64,000 nt of DNA from Pseudomonadota bacterium (GTDB lineage: Bacteria > Desulfobacterota > Desulfobacteria > Desulfobacterales > JAHIVH01): positions 412,269-476,268 of the forward strand of contig JAHIVH010000061.1 in NCBI GenBank assembly GCA_018816735.1, read 5' to 3'. Every line of letters begins with the position of its first letter. The stretch's first letter is position 1. This document shows positions 35,577 to 45,818 of this stretch, one piece after another. Both the position numbers and the translations under genes were made by a program. Below the pieces are notes generated by a model. It was not told the origin of the DNA, did no database searches, and saw nothing but the letters and a program-made list of their open reading frames with translations.

Positions 35577-37781
35577 TTATGATTGAAACATCATCTGAAT
35601 CCGTTTTCTTCTGGCTTTTCGGATTACAAACACAAAAAGGCCGAATATGGCAACCATTACAGGCAACCCGCCAATGTTGAACAGCTTGATCGCCATTTTT
35701 ATTGATGAATCTGTTTCTTCAAGCGGATTGAATTGCTGTTCTTTGCTTCTCAGCTCGGAAATGTCCCCCCTGTTATTCAAATGATCGATCACATTCATGA
35801 TAAAAACGGCATTCGGGCTGACACCCTCGGGATCCAGGAGACTGTCTTTCAGCATATCAGATGTCCCGACGAGAAAAATTTTGCCAGGTTGGCCTTTGGG
35901 AATAAAAACGCCCTTGCCCTCTATTTTTGACATATCCGGATTTGGATTGGCTTTTTCACTGTTTTCTTTGTCTTCAGATTCGGTATCCTGTTCTGATTTT
36001 TTTTCGATTTTCTCAGGAATCGGTTTGCCATCAAAATAACTGGGAAATTCCCCTTCAAACAGGCAGGCAAGCGGCATGCTGTGTTTTTCCGAATCAGACT
36101 GGGGAGGAAAAATCATCATGGGATTCAGGTTGATCTGACCGCTCATTTCCCATGACTTTTCAGAAGACGAGAACAGCACATCAGCCGTTATTTTATTTTC
36201 TTTCAACCTTTCAGCATTCAATTCCAGCGGAGAGGCCTTCATGGTCACCAATCCTTTAATGGATTTCATGAAATCAAGGGTATCGTTGATGAACTTATTT
36301 TTAACAAGCGGGGCAAAATAAATGGGCTGTTCACCACCGGTCTGTGTTCTTGCAGGCTGCTTAAAGCAGCTTTCGTCCATGACATAGGATTTATTGATGC
36401 TTACCCCATAATGGGCAAGAAGTTTTTCAAGCCCGGTATCAAGGGGCACAAAAACAGGCGCCTGGTTAAAACTGAATTGCTGTTGCTGGGGCGAGACTTC
36501 TTCAAATGAATCCATGAACAGGGCAAGACTTTTTCCTTTCATCAGAAACTGATCGATCTGATAGAGTTCATAATCCGTAAAAGTCTCTTTTGGCCCGGCG
36601 ATAATGAGGCAGCTCAAGTCATCAGGAATGTTGCCTTCTGAAAGTGCCACGTCCTTTATGGAGTAGCTTTTTGATGTTATCCCGTCAAAATTGGAGAGCG
36701 CGCCTCCCTGCTGGGGCATCATACCTCTGGGCATGCCGCCGGCCATGGGAGGTGTGCCATGATCGGACAGGTAGCCGAGGGTCTCGTTGATATCGATCAG
36801 GGATTCAATACTGCCATTGATCATATCTCCCAGATTCTCCATATCCACAAGCTCATAACGCGTGCCGAAAATAGGCATATTGAAAACATTCAAAAGCTGC
36901 ACTTCCGTTTTTTTACCACCGTATTCCAGCACAAGACCGATGGTTCCGTCACCTGCCTTGACTTTTCCATCCTGCAAATCCGGCCATTTAAGATTGGTCA
37001 GGGCGTATTTCTTTGCATCTTCTATTTGTGCAGGATTCATCGTGGGATCAAAATACTCATAAGAAAGCTTGTTAAACAATTTGCCATTCAAATCATCCAC
37101 AACCCGTTTCACTTCCCTAGGCACATTGGGAAGCTCGTCAAGCCCCATAAATGGTGCAACAACCTTGATGGAAGATGACATAAACAACTTGATCTTGACC
37201 TTATCTTCAAGTCCCACAAGAGAACTGACCTTGTTATGCAGCTTTTGCATGGACATGGTCAGGTTGTATTCGAGGCCTTCTGTTGACAGGATGGTTGGAA
37301 TTTTTTCAATCAGATCGCCATGAATCAGCACAAGCCCCATATAAGCTTTCTTGAACCCGATGGCATCCTTCTCGATATGCCGGACCTGCACCGGATGAAT
37401 GCCGTAATTGTTTGCCAGTTTCTGATTCTCCATGGCTGTGTCGTCCATGGCCTCTTCTTGCGGACTGACATCATAGATTCGATAGTTGAAAAAATGATTT
37501 TTCCTGTTTGCAAAAATGGCATATTCCTCAAGAAGATCCCTCAAGTACTGTTCGGTGCCATTATAGGGCGCAGGCAGGTCTTTTGTAAAAAAGACATTGA
37601 TGGTTAACGGTTCGGACAATGTTGAAACCACTTTCCTGCTGGCTTCTGACAATGAATAAACCTGATTGGACGTGAGATCAATTCTGAAAAACAGCTTGAT
37701 CCCCGCAAGGTTGATCAAAACAACCACCACAAAATAAATCAAAAATTTAATATATGTTTCTGAACTCTTGTATTCTCCCAT
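35577..37781 (-). CDS. GldG-like ABC-system auxiliary protein
   Basis: 734 aa. A membrane helix near the N terminus (FLIYFVVVVLINLAGIKLFF) and one at the C terminus (VMVAIFGLFVFVIRKARRKR) frame a large periplasmic region. The first part (SLSEASRKVVSTLSEPLTINVFFTKDLPAPYN) is the GldG/DUF7088-type domain; later LSCLIIAGPKETFTDYELYQIDQFLMKGKSLALFMD marks the GATase-like ABC-2 auxiliary domain. A charged linker (about 605-640) is present. Start 37781 is fixed by AAGGAG and avoids overlap with the permease gene, whose stop lies ten bases upstream. Together with the permease and ATPase it would form a Gld-like transporter of unknown cargo. Confidence 0.83.
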   Translation of the reverse strand: MGEYKSSETYIKFLIYFVVVVLINLAGIKLFFRIDLTSNQVYSLSEASRKVVSTLSEPLTINVFFTKDLPAPYNGTEQYLRDLLEEYAIFANRKNHFFNYRIYDVSPQEEAMDDTAMENQKLANNYGIHPVQVRHIEKDAIGFKKAYMGLVLIHGDLIEKIPTILSTEGLEYNLTMSMQKLHNKVSSLVGLEDKVKIKLFMSSSIKVVAPFMGLDELPNVPREVKRVVDDLNGKLFNKLSYEYFDPTMNPAQIEDAKKYALTNLKWPDLQDGKVKAGDGTIGLVLEYGGKKTEVQLLNVFNMPIFGTRYELVDMENLGDMINGSIESLIDINETLGYLSDHGTPPMAGGMPRGMMPQQGGALSNFDGITSKSYSIKDVALSEGNIPDDLSCLIIAGPKETFTDYELYQIDQFLMKGKSLALFMDSFEEVSPQQQQFSFNQAPVFVPLDTGLEKLLAHYGVSINKSYVMDESCFKQPARTQTGGEQPIYFAPLVKNKFINDTLDFMKSIKGLVTMKASPLELNAERLKENKITADVLFSSSEKSWEMSGQINLNPMMIFPPQSDSEKHSMPLACLFEGEFPSYFDGKPIPEKIEKKSEQDTESEDKENSEKANPNPDMSKIEGKGVFIPKGQPGKIFLVGTSDMLKDSLLDPEGVSPNAVFIMNVIDHLNNRGDISELRSKEQQFNPLEETDSSIKMAIKLFNIGGLPVMVAIFGLFVFVIRKARRKRIQMMFQS

Positions 37782-37791
37782 GTTTCTCTCC

Positions 37792-38496
37792 TTATTTCTT
37801 TTCCTGCATGGCAAGTCTGGATGCGTATAATGCGACAAACATGACGCTTAGAAAATACAGGACATCCCTGGAATCAATAATCCCTTTTGAAATATTCTTA
37901 AAATGGGAATCTGCCCCCAGATAATTGATTACCGACAGAATGGATGCAGGAAAGAAAAACAGCATTTTATCAATCAGGGTCATGGTAAAACAGATGGCCA
38001 TGCCAATTATAAAGGCAATAATCTGGTTTCTGGTAATTGCCGATGAGAATATCCCGATGGCCGAAAAAGCGCCGCCTAAAAGAACAGCTCCCATATAACC
38101 GCCAATCACAGGTCCCCAATCGAGTTGCCCGATAAAAATAATGGTTAGAGGATAACAAAGGGTCGGTAAAAGCATGGCTGCGATAAACGCGACACTGGCA
38201 AAAAATTTACCCAGAATTACGTCAACAGGGGTTACCGGCATGGTTAAAAGAACCTCGTAGGATCCAATGCTCAGTTCTTCTGAAAAAAGCCGCATGGTAA
38301 CAGCAGGCACCACAAAGGAAAACGTAAGCGGAAGAAGACTTAAAAAATTCCTTAACGTGGCCTGGTCATAGAGAAAAAACGTTGAAAAGAAAAACCAGCC
38401 TGTGACAACCAGAAAAATGGAAATCACAATATAGGCAATGGGCGAAACAAAATAATCCCGAAATTCTTTTTTAAATATATGCGTTACCTGTTTCAT
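37792..38496 (-). CDS. ABC-2-type permease (GldF-like)
   Basis: 234 aa with six membrane helices, starting VTHIFKKEFRDYFVSPIAYIVISIFLVVTGWFFF, the typical opening of GldF/NosY-like ABC-2 permeases. It is coded one base after the ATP-binding protein's stop and ten before the start of the GldG-like gene, so the proteins very probably form one transporter. AAGGAG is seven bases before ATG 38496. In gliding Bacteroidetes related proteins support motility, but these modules are widespread in non-gliders; cargo is unknown. Confidence 0.88.
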   Translation of the reverse strand: MKQVTHIFKKEFRDYFVSPIAYIVISIFLVVTGWFFFSTFFLYDQATLRNFLSLLPLTFSFVVPAVTMRLFSEELSIGSYEVLLTMPVTPVDVILGKFFASVAFIAAMLLPTLCYPLTIIFIGQLDWGPVIGGYMGAVLLGGAFSAIGIFSSAITRNQIIAFIIGMAICFTMTLIDKMLFFFPASILSVINYLGADSHFKNISKGIIDSRDVLYFLSVMFVALYASRLAMQEKK

Positions 38497-38497
38497 A

Positions 38498-39436
38498 TCA
38501 ATTCTCCTTGGTCAGTTCTCTGAATATATTTTCGAGAGTAACGGTTTCCTGATGAAAATCCATCACCACCCAGTCCGTTGACTTAATAGCCTCGTAAATT
38601 TGCTCTCGAAGATCAGTATCTCCATCATAGCGAACCCGGATGTTTACCGCTTCATCTTCCTCAGAACCGTCCTTTTCTATGCTCACGATACCGTCAATCA
38701 TCTGGATGGCATCTTTAACCGCCTTGAAATCCGCTTTGACAAGAGAAATATGGATGATATTCTCGCCACTTGCGGAGTGTTTAATCGTATTGGTGCTGCC
38801 ATCTGCAACAATCTTTCCCTTGTTAATAATCACGATACGGTCACAGGTTGCTTCAGCTTCACTCAAGATATGAGTGGACAGAATAATCGTCTTTTCCTTT
38901 CCGATCTGCTTGATAATTTTTCTGATCTCCACGATCTGATTGGGGTCAAGACCTGAAGTGGGCTCATCAAGAATAAGGATCTCCGGGTCATTCATCAGGG
39001 CATGAGCAAGGCCGACCCTCTGTTTCAACCCTTTGGAAAGTTCGCCGATGGTTCGATGCATAATATCGGACAACCCGCAAAGTCGTGACAGTTCCCGGAT
39101 CCTCGAAAGCTTCCTGTCTTTTTCCAACCCCCTTATACTGGCCACATAATCCAGATAATCATAAACGAGCATACTATGGTAGAGAGGTGCGGATTCCGGC
39201 AGATACCCAATCAATTTCTTTATTTCAAGCGTATCTTCCCTGATGGACAGATCTTTTACACGTATATCCCCTGCTGTTGGCGAAAAATAGCCTGTCAGCA
39301 TTCTTAACGTTGTTGTTTTTCCGGCGCCATTCGGCCCGAGGAGGCCGACGATTTCTCCTTTCCGGATATCCAGACTGATCTGATCCACAGCACAAAAATC
39401 ATGATAATACTTTGTTAAATTTTCCACATGGATCAT
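38498..39436 (-). CDS. ABC transporter ATP-binding protein (GldA-like)
   Basis: 312 aa with all nucleotide-binding motifs: Walker A GPNGAGKTT (about 34-42), Q-loop region IGYLPESAPLY, signature LSKGLKQRVGLAHAL, Walker B ILILDEPTSGLDP and the switch His in ILSTHILSEA. The C-terminal 80 residues form the DUF4162-like extension common in GldA/CcmA-type ATPases. First gene of the four-gene operon (ATPase, permease, GldG-like, DUF4340). AAGGAG precedes ATG 39436. The 273 bases upstream hold only an unconvincing 78-codon frame. Confidence 0.9.
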   Translation of the reverse strand: MIHVENLTKYYHDFCAVDQISLDIRKGEIVGLLGPNGAGKTTTLRMLTGYFSPTAGDIRVKDLSIREDTLEIKKLIGYLPESAPLYHSMLVYDYLDYVASIRGLEKDRKLSRIRELSRLCGLSDIMHRTIGELSKGLKQRVGLAHALMNDPEILILDEPTSGLDPNQIVEIRKIIKQIGKEKTIILSTHILSEAEATCDRIVIINKGKIVADGSTNTIKHSASGENIIHISLVKADFKAVKDAIQMIDGIVSIEKDGSEEDEAVNIRVRYDGDTDLREQIYEAIKSTDWVVMDFHQETVTLENIFRELTKEN

Positions 39437-39709
39437 TGTATTCTCCTTTTATTAATAACGTTCAACACCTGTTGATCCAGATATTCTGCAAAACCGGTGT
39501 ATCGTTTATTGACCGGTTTGAACCATTTATCGGGCGAGATAAACAGCTTTTTTTTAAAAGCTAAACGGTTATAAATTGCAAATGTCACAATAATAGAAAC
39601 TTCCATCATCGAATAAAGGAAATTTAATTTGGGCGGGATTTTTATTACATTGAGCTGATTTTTTTTCAAGTAAAAATCGATTATTCGTGAAAATTAATCA
39701 AATACAATT

Positions 39710-40387
39710 CTATTTTTTTGGGAATGAAATAATGATTTTTTTATCCTTTGTCTGCACATCTGCCTTGTTCACATCCACGCCATCTGGCACCGGAAAGGAT
39801 CGAAAAAACGTTGACACATATTTTTTGCTGTTTGTCATACCATTTTCCTCTTTCGACTCCATGACCATGGTATTTCCGGAAACGGTTACCTGATCATCCT
39901 TGATGTCCACTTTCAAGTCTTTGGGGTTGGCGTCTCCGACATCGATCGAACAGTAAACATGGTTGTCATCATCCCAGGTTTCAAGCTTGGCATCTGCTCC
40001 CTTGTCAAAATTCTTGTCAAACCAGCTGTCATAGCGGTTGTTGAATTGATCGTCAAAGGGGATGCTGAACTGTTTGAACCGTTCCTCCATTTTCTTCCGA
40101 ATGTCTTCCATTTCCTTAAAAGGATCATCGAAATTTTTTAAAAAATCATCGTTAAAATAGTCGTTTAGCAGTCTGTCACTGTTCTCGAAATTTTCATGAA
40201 ACTTCTTGATGAATTCATCGATTTCAGGACTTTTATTATCCTGATCATTCGCATCTCCCGAACCGGGAACAGCCTCTTTCAGGGTGGTTGTCGTATCATG
40301 ATGGCTGCAGAATGCAATTGCAGCCAAAACAGAAATAGAAAAAAGAACAATAACGACAGTTAATTGGGATGAAAATAAACGTTTCAT
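39710..40387 (-). CDS. Exported Hsp20/alpha-crystallin-domain protein
   Basis: 225 aa. It has a clear signal peptide or membrane anchor (VVIVLFSISVLAAIAFCS, about 11-28). Next come an acidic, helical middle (about 45-125, rich in D, F, N and K) and a C-terminal alpha-crystallin domain (about 133-225) with VYCSIDVGDANPKDLKVDIKDD, VTVSG and FFRSFPVPDGVDV, the beta-sandwich order of small heat-shock proteins. Nearly all Hsp20 proteins are cytoplasmic; an envelope-targeted one is unusual. It follows the DegP-like protease gene by 30 bases in the same direction, which supports a joint role in periplasmic folding stress. GGAGGA lies before ATG 40387. Confidence 0.82.
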   Translation of the reverse strand: MKRLFSSQLTVVIVLFSISVLAAIAFCSHHDTTTTLKEAVPGSGDANDQDNKSPEIDEFIKKFHENFENSDRLLNDYFNDDFLKNFDDPFKEMEDIRKKMEERFKQFSIPFDDQFNNRYDSWFDKNFDKGADAKLETWDDDNHVYCSIDVGDANPKDLKVDIKDDQVTVSGNTMVMESKEENGMTNSKKYVSTFFRSFPVPDGVDVNKADVQTKDKKIIISFPKK

Positions 40388-40417
40388 TGGAATTATCCTC
40401 CTGTTTCTATGTTCTAT

Positions 40418-41539
40418 CTATGGTGAACTTAATTTGATCCGGAATGATCTTTTTTCGCCTTTTCGGTCAGTTGTCACGGTTACCGTATCTCCGGGTTTGT
40501 ATTCCTCCAGAATGGTAAGCATGCTGTCACTGTTGGTCACAGTGTTGCCATCAATGGCGACAATAATATCCCCAAGAACGATATTGCCTCTAAAATCTCG
40601 CTGGATTCCTTTTAATCCGGCAGTCTCGGCAGGAAACCCCCTGGTCGCTCTCAAGACGATAACCCCTTCAATACCATACCGGGTTGCGAAATTATCCGGC
40701 ACCATCTCAATGCCAATCACTGGTCTGAACAACTTCCCGTATTTAATCAACTGGGGAACAATTTTTTTAACCGTATCCACCGGGATGGCAAAACCAATGC
40801 CAACATTGGCGCCACTGGGACTGAAAATCGCCGTGTTGATACCGATAAGCTGCCCCAGTGAATTCAATAAGGGACCGCCTGAATTGCCTGGGTTGATCGC
40901 GGCATCGGTCTGAATCACATCGTGAATCACCCGGTTTGTCATGGAATTGATTTCACGGCCAAGCGCACTTACCACACCGACTGTCAATGTCGTATCCAAT
41001 CCAAAAGGATTTCCGATGGCAAGTACTTTCCGGCCAACTTCAAGGGTTCTCGATTCGCCTAAAGGCAGTGGGATGAATTTATTTTCAGGCGCCTCGATCC
41101 GGAGGACGGCAATATCTTTTTCAGGGGCAAGACCGACAACTTTTGCATCCCAGCTGGTTTGATCCTGAAGCGTAATCGTTACCCGATCCGCATTTTGGAC
41201 CACATGAAAATTGGTGACGATCGTCCCCTTGTCATCCCAGATAAAACCGGAGCCGGAACCACTTGGAATTTCATAGACGTTGAATGAAAACATATCCCGC
41301 CTGTAGGCCTTATTGGTGACATAGACCACAGATTGGCTGGCCTTCCTGAAAATTTCAATATTGTTTGTTTCATCTTCGGTTTTGAAACTCAAATAGTCTG
41401 GGGAGCGATTCGGTGTTTCATCACAGATTCCTTTTCCGGCATTTAAAAAAAACATCAGAAAAAGCCAGATCAAAACAAGCCGCTGTATCATTTCAATTAA
41501 ATATACCGGTTTGGAGCACCTTATAGTATTGTTTGCCAT
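40418..41539 (-). CDS. DegP/HtrA-family serine protease
   Basis: 373 aa. A signal anchor (VLIWLFLMFFLNAGKG, about 22-37) directs it to the periplasm. The trypsin-like domain carries the triad H112 (TNFHVVQ), D142 (EKDIAVLRI) and S220 (INPGNSGGPL). One PDZ domain (about 270-370) has the GVIVLRATRGFPAETAGL and GDIIVAIDGNTV blocks. One PDZ resembles DegS or HhoA-type enzymes more than two-PDZ DegP. It is the first gene of a two-gene unit with the exported Hsp20, so chaperone and protease are probably co-made. AGGAA precedes ATG 41539. Confidence 0.9.
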   Translation of the reverse strand: MANNTIRCSKPVYLIEMIQRLVLIWLFLMFFLNAGKGICDETPNRSPDYLSFKTEDETNNIEIFRKASQSVVYVTNKAYRRDMFSFNVYEIPSGSGSGFIWDDKGTIVTNFHVVQNADRVTITLQDQTSWDAKVVGLAPEKDIAVLRIEAPENKFIPLPLGESRTLEVGRKVLAIGNPFGLDTTLTVGVVSALGREINSMTNRVIHDVIQTDAAINPGNSGGPLLNSLGQLIGINTAIFSPSGANVGIGFAIPVDTVKKIVPQLIKYGKLFRPVIGIEMVPDNFATRYGIEGVIVLRATRGFPAETAGLKGIQRDFRGNIVLGDIIVAIDGNTVTNSDSMLTILEEYKPGDTVTVTTDRKGEKRSFRIKLSSP

Positions 41540-41899
41540 TATTCATGTTCCTGTAAGTCTGCATTGCCAATTGCCTGATAAGGGTAAGATGTTAAAACAA
41601 AGTGAATTGCCACGAAATTAATCGTTCGAGATCGTTGATTCCAAAACATAAAGCATGGATAAAAAATTTCAATGATCAATTGCTGTTCTCTTTCAATAAA
41701 AATGCCCGCCAGACAGTATCCTGAATCTTGGCCCTGTCGAATCTCATTACTTTTTTGGTAAATAATTTATTAGTAATTTAATAAAAAGTAATATTATCTT
41801 ATTGACACATTACATATCATGGCTATTTTATTTTTCAAAAAAGACATTCTTTGAATGATATGAAACTAAAAACAACAAGATAATAAATGGAGGCAAAAC
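41540..41899. other. Divergent stress-gene promoter region
   Basis: 360 bases without a gene, between the DegP-like (minus) and Hsp20 (plus) genes. Features seen: an inverted repeat with arms ATTACTTTTT (41746-41755) and AAAAAGTAAT (41783-41792) around an AT-rich loop, and a sigma-70-like TTGACA (41802-41807) with TATTTT 16 bases on. No CIRCE element and no clear sigma-32 (CTTGAA/CCCCAT) promoter was recognised. The rest is AT-rich and featureless. Confidence 0.5.
41802..41829 (+). promoter_or_regulatory. Sigma-70-like promoter for hsp20
   Basis: TTGACA at 41802-41807 and TATTTT at 41824-41829 with a 16-base spacer, about 70 bases before the Hsp20 start. The -35 is perfect, the -10 is fair. 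The hairpin arm at 41783-41792 ends ten bases upstream. Confidence 0.4.
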
Positions 41900-42346
41900 A
41901 TGGCACTTGTAAGATTAAATCCCTGGACACCGGCAACTTCCTTCAACAGCCTTTTAAATCGGTTTTTTGACGAACCGTTTTTTGAGACAGCCGTAAAAGG
42001 AACCGACGAAGCTGGTCTTTCGGCATGGAATCCGGTTGTTGACATTTATGACAACGACAATTCAATTGTCTTTAACGCCGATCTGCCGGGAGTGAAAAAG
42101 GAAGACATTTCCGTGGATATGGATGGCAACATCCTGACCCTGAAAGCCACGAGAAATTATGACAAGGAAATTAACGAAAAAAATTTTTACAGAAAGGAAC
42201 GCGCATTCGGCACTTTCAAACGCTCGTTTACCCTTCCTGAAAATGTGAATCCGGAAACGATAAATGCTGAATTTCAGGATGGTGTGTTGAAAATCGAAGT
42301 CGCGAAACCGGAAGAAAAAAAGGCCAAACAGATCGCGGTCAAATGA
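41900..42346 (+). CDS. Hsp20-family small heat-shock protein
   Basis: 148-aa cytoplasmic holdase chaperone. Starts MALVRLNPW, typical of bacterial class A Hsp20, followed by the alpha-crystallin domain (about 42-140: NPVVDIYDNDNSIVFNADLPGVKKEDISVDM, FGTFKRSFTLPENV, FQDGVLKIEVAKPE). The C-terminal motif PEEKKAKQIAVK carries an I-x-V anchor for oligomer assembly. GGAGG lies five to nine bases before ATG 41900. DnaK follows after about 110 bases holding a 12-base inverted repeat, so both may be read from one message, with holdase feeding foldase. Confidence 0.95.
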   Translation: MALVRLNPWTPATSFNSLLNRFFDEPFFETAVKGTDEAGLSAWNPVVDIYDNDNSIVFNADLPGVKKEDISVDMDGNILTLKATRNYDKEINEKNFYRKERAFGTFKRSFTLPENVNPETINAEFQDGVLKIEVAKPEEKKAKQIAVK

Positions 42347-42378
42347 TCCTGACCGGAATACGTTTAACACGTGAAACA

Positions 42379-42425
42379 AGATCTTGCCAGACCGGGCTTT
42401 CATATTAAAAAGGCTGGCAAGATCT
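42379..42425 (+). terminator. Hairpin between hsp20 and dnaK (partial terminator or processing site)
   Basis: Perfect 12-base arms AGATCTTGCCAG (42379-42390) and CTGGCAAGATCT (42414-42425) around 23 bases. No T-run follows on the plus strand, so a full terminator is unlikely; RNA processing or attenuation that raises hsp20 over dnaK is possible. Confidence 0.5.
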
Positions 42426-42454
42426 GGAAAATATAAAATAAGGAAATGATTGAT

Positions 42455-44347
<1,893 letters not shown>

Positions 44348-44642
44348 TAAATCATTCATCTAAGCCAGGCCATGAAAAAAGGGGCTCTGCCGACGGCAGG
44401 GTCCTTTTTCATTTTATACCCACTATTTTGAAACGATCTATTTGATTTTTCATTTATTATCTGATAACGCCATTAAATAAATTGAATGGCTCCCCATCAA
44501 TTAAGTATTAGCATTCTCCAGCTTAATATAGCAGACGTGCTGGACACCAATCAAAAAGCGCAGGTCTGTGTGAAAAATACGGATGCGATTATCCTGGCAA
44601 ATCACTCTCATGAACCGTATGGCGGATACGGAAAGGAATACG
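44348..44642. other. Intergenic region downstream of dnaK
   Basis: 295 bases. The first 65 hold the dnaK terminator; the remainder should include the promoter of the alpha/beta hydrolase gene. A plus-strand open frame of 77 codons (44486-44719) overlaps the hydrolase gene in another frame and has no recognisable family, so it is not called. Confidence 0.5.
44375..44410 (+). terminator. Terminator after dnaK
   Basis: GAAAAAAGGGGCTCTGCC, a four-base loop, then GGCAGGGTCCTTTTTC: a strong stem with one mismatch region, ending in a T-run, 28 bases after the dnaK stop. Confidence 0.8.
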
Positions 44643-45410
44643 ATGAAACAGACAATTGTCATGATCCACGGCATGTGCAGTACAAACAGCCATTGGGCAA
44701 ATTACAAACAGTTTTTTGAAGATCACGGCTATCGCTGCGTGACGCCGGTTTTACGTTTTCACGATATGCATCCGGATGCAGAACCGGATCCGGCTTTAGG
44801 AACCACAGGCCTTCTCGATTATACCGAGGATCTGGAAAAGGAAATAAAACAGATTGATGACACCCCGATTCTCATGGGGCACTCCATGGGGGGACTCCTG
44901 GCTCAAATACTTACCACAAAAATTCCTGTCAAGGCACTTGTGCTTCTCACGCCCGCATCCCCTGCCGGCATCATGGCCCTTAAATATTCGGTCATTAAAA
45001 CCTTCAGCGATATTATGTTCAAATGGAAATTTTGGAAAAAACCGTTTTTGTTCTCCCTTAAAACCATGAAATATGGCGTCATTAATTTGCTGCCTCCGGA
45101 CGAGCAGGAAAAAATTTATCGGACCTTTGTGTATGAATCCGGGCTGGCAGGATTTCAGATCGGTTTCTGGACATTTGATTTTTCAGGAGCGGCAAAAGTC
45201 GACAAGAAAAAAATAACCTGCCCTGTCCTCGTTATTGGCGCCCAAAAAGATAAAATCACACCTGTTTCCGTTGTTAAAAAAGTGGCCAAAAGATACAAAA
45301 CGGTTTCCACATACAAAGAATTTTCTGACCACGCACACTGGGTTCTTTCCGAGCCCGGCTGGGAGGATATTACCGGTTATATTGCTTCATGGCTTAACGA
45401 TAACGTTTAA
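44643..45410 (+). CDS. Alpha/beta-hydrolase (lysophospholipase-like)
   Basis: 255 aa. Alpha/beta-hydrolase fold: VMIHGMCSTNSHW (oxyanion region), nucleophile elbow GHSMGG (Ser about residue 83), PVLVIGAQKDKITPV (Asp strand) and a late His in FSDHAHWVLSEPGW. All three catalytic residues are present, so it should be active; the substrate is unknown. Start 44643 is chosen because AAAGGAA lies about five bases upstream; the longer frame from 44583 lacks a site. No signal peptide. It ends 27 bases from the convergent DUF4404-type gene. Confidence 0.85.
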   Translation: MKQTIVMIHGMCSTNSHWANYKQFFEDHGYRCVTPVLRFHDMHPDAEPDPALGTTGLLDYTEDLEKEIKQIDDTPILMGHSMGGLLAQILTTKIPVKALVLLTPASPAGIMALKYSVIKTFSDIMFKWKFWKKPFLFSLKTMKYGVINLLPPDEQEKIYRTFVYESGLAGFQIGFWTFDFSGAAKVDKKKITCPVLVIGAQKDKITPVSVVKKVAKRYKTVSTYKEFSDHAHWVLSEPGWEDITGYIASWLNDNV

Positions 45411-45437
45411 TGCCGTACCCGGTAATGCCAAGGCAAC

Positions 45438-45770
45438 TCAGATTCCCAGGTTTGACAAAAAGCTGCAAATAGAATTGACAATGGAGACCAGGTTGGGGTT
45501 TGAAACTTCAAAACCTTCTACTGATGATTGTAATCCTTTTAGGGAAATATTCATCAGCTCAGAATTTTTTTCCTCCCGGATCGCCTCATGGGTTGACACT
45601 TTGGTAAATCCTGAAATACTGACGGCCTGTTCCTCCTGAGTCTTCGATAATTCGGAAATTTCTTTTCCCAGGGTCTTAAGCAGCTCCAGGTATATGGCCT
45701 TGTTTTCTTCGGTGATATGACCAGAATTTTTAATCATGTTTTCTATTCTTGCCATTGTATCGTTTATCAT
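45438..45770 (-). CDS. DUF4404-type small helical protein
   Basis: 110 aa, helical, charged. The N-terminal half (MIKNSGHITEENKAIYLELLKTLGKEISELSK) looks like coiled coil; the C-terminal FEVSNPNLVSIVNSICSFLSNLGI matches the diagnostic end of DUF4404-like proteins (FExxHPxLxxxxxxIxxxLxxLGI). No catalytic motif. AGGAGG precedes ATG 45770. It lies between two alpha/beta-hydrolase genes but on its own likely unit; function unknown. Confidence 0.75.
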   Translation of the reverse strand: MINDTMARIENMIKNSGHITEENKAIYLELLKTLGKEISELSKTQEEQAVSISGFTKVSTHEAIREEKNSELMNISLKGLQSSVEGFEVSNPNLVSIVNSICSFLSNLGI

Positions 45771-45818
45771 GGGGATTCCTCCTTATATATACGGTGGTCA
45801 ACTATACAAATGATGAGT

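Noticed and set aside
39433..39669. 78-codon minus-strand open frame upstream of the GldA-like gene
   Set aside because: It overlaps the GldA start, has low-complexity hydrophobic and basic composition, no recognisable family and no good ribosome binding site.
44486..44719. 77-codon plus-strand open frame between dnaK and the hydrolase gene
   Set aside because: It runs into the hydrolase gene in another frame and lacks any domain or ribosome binding site.
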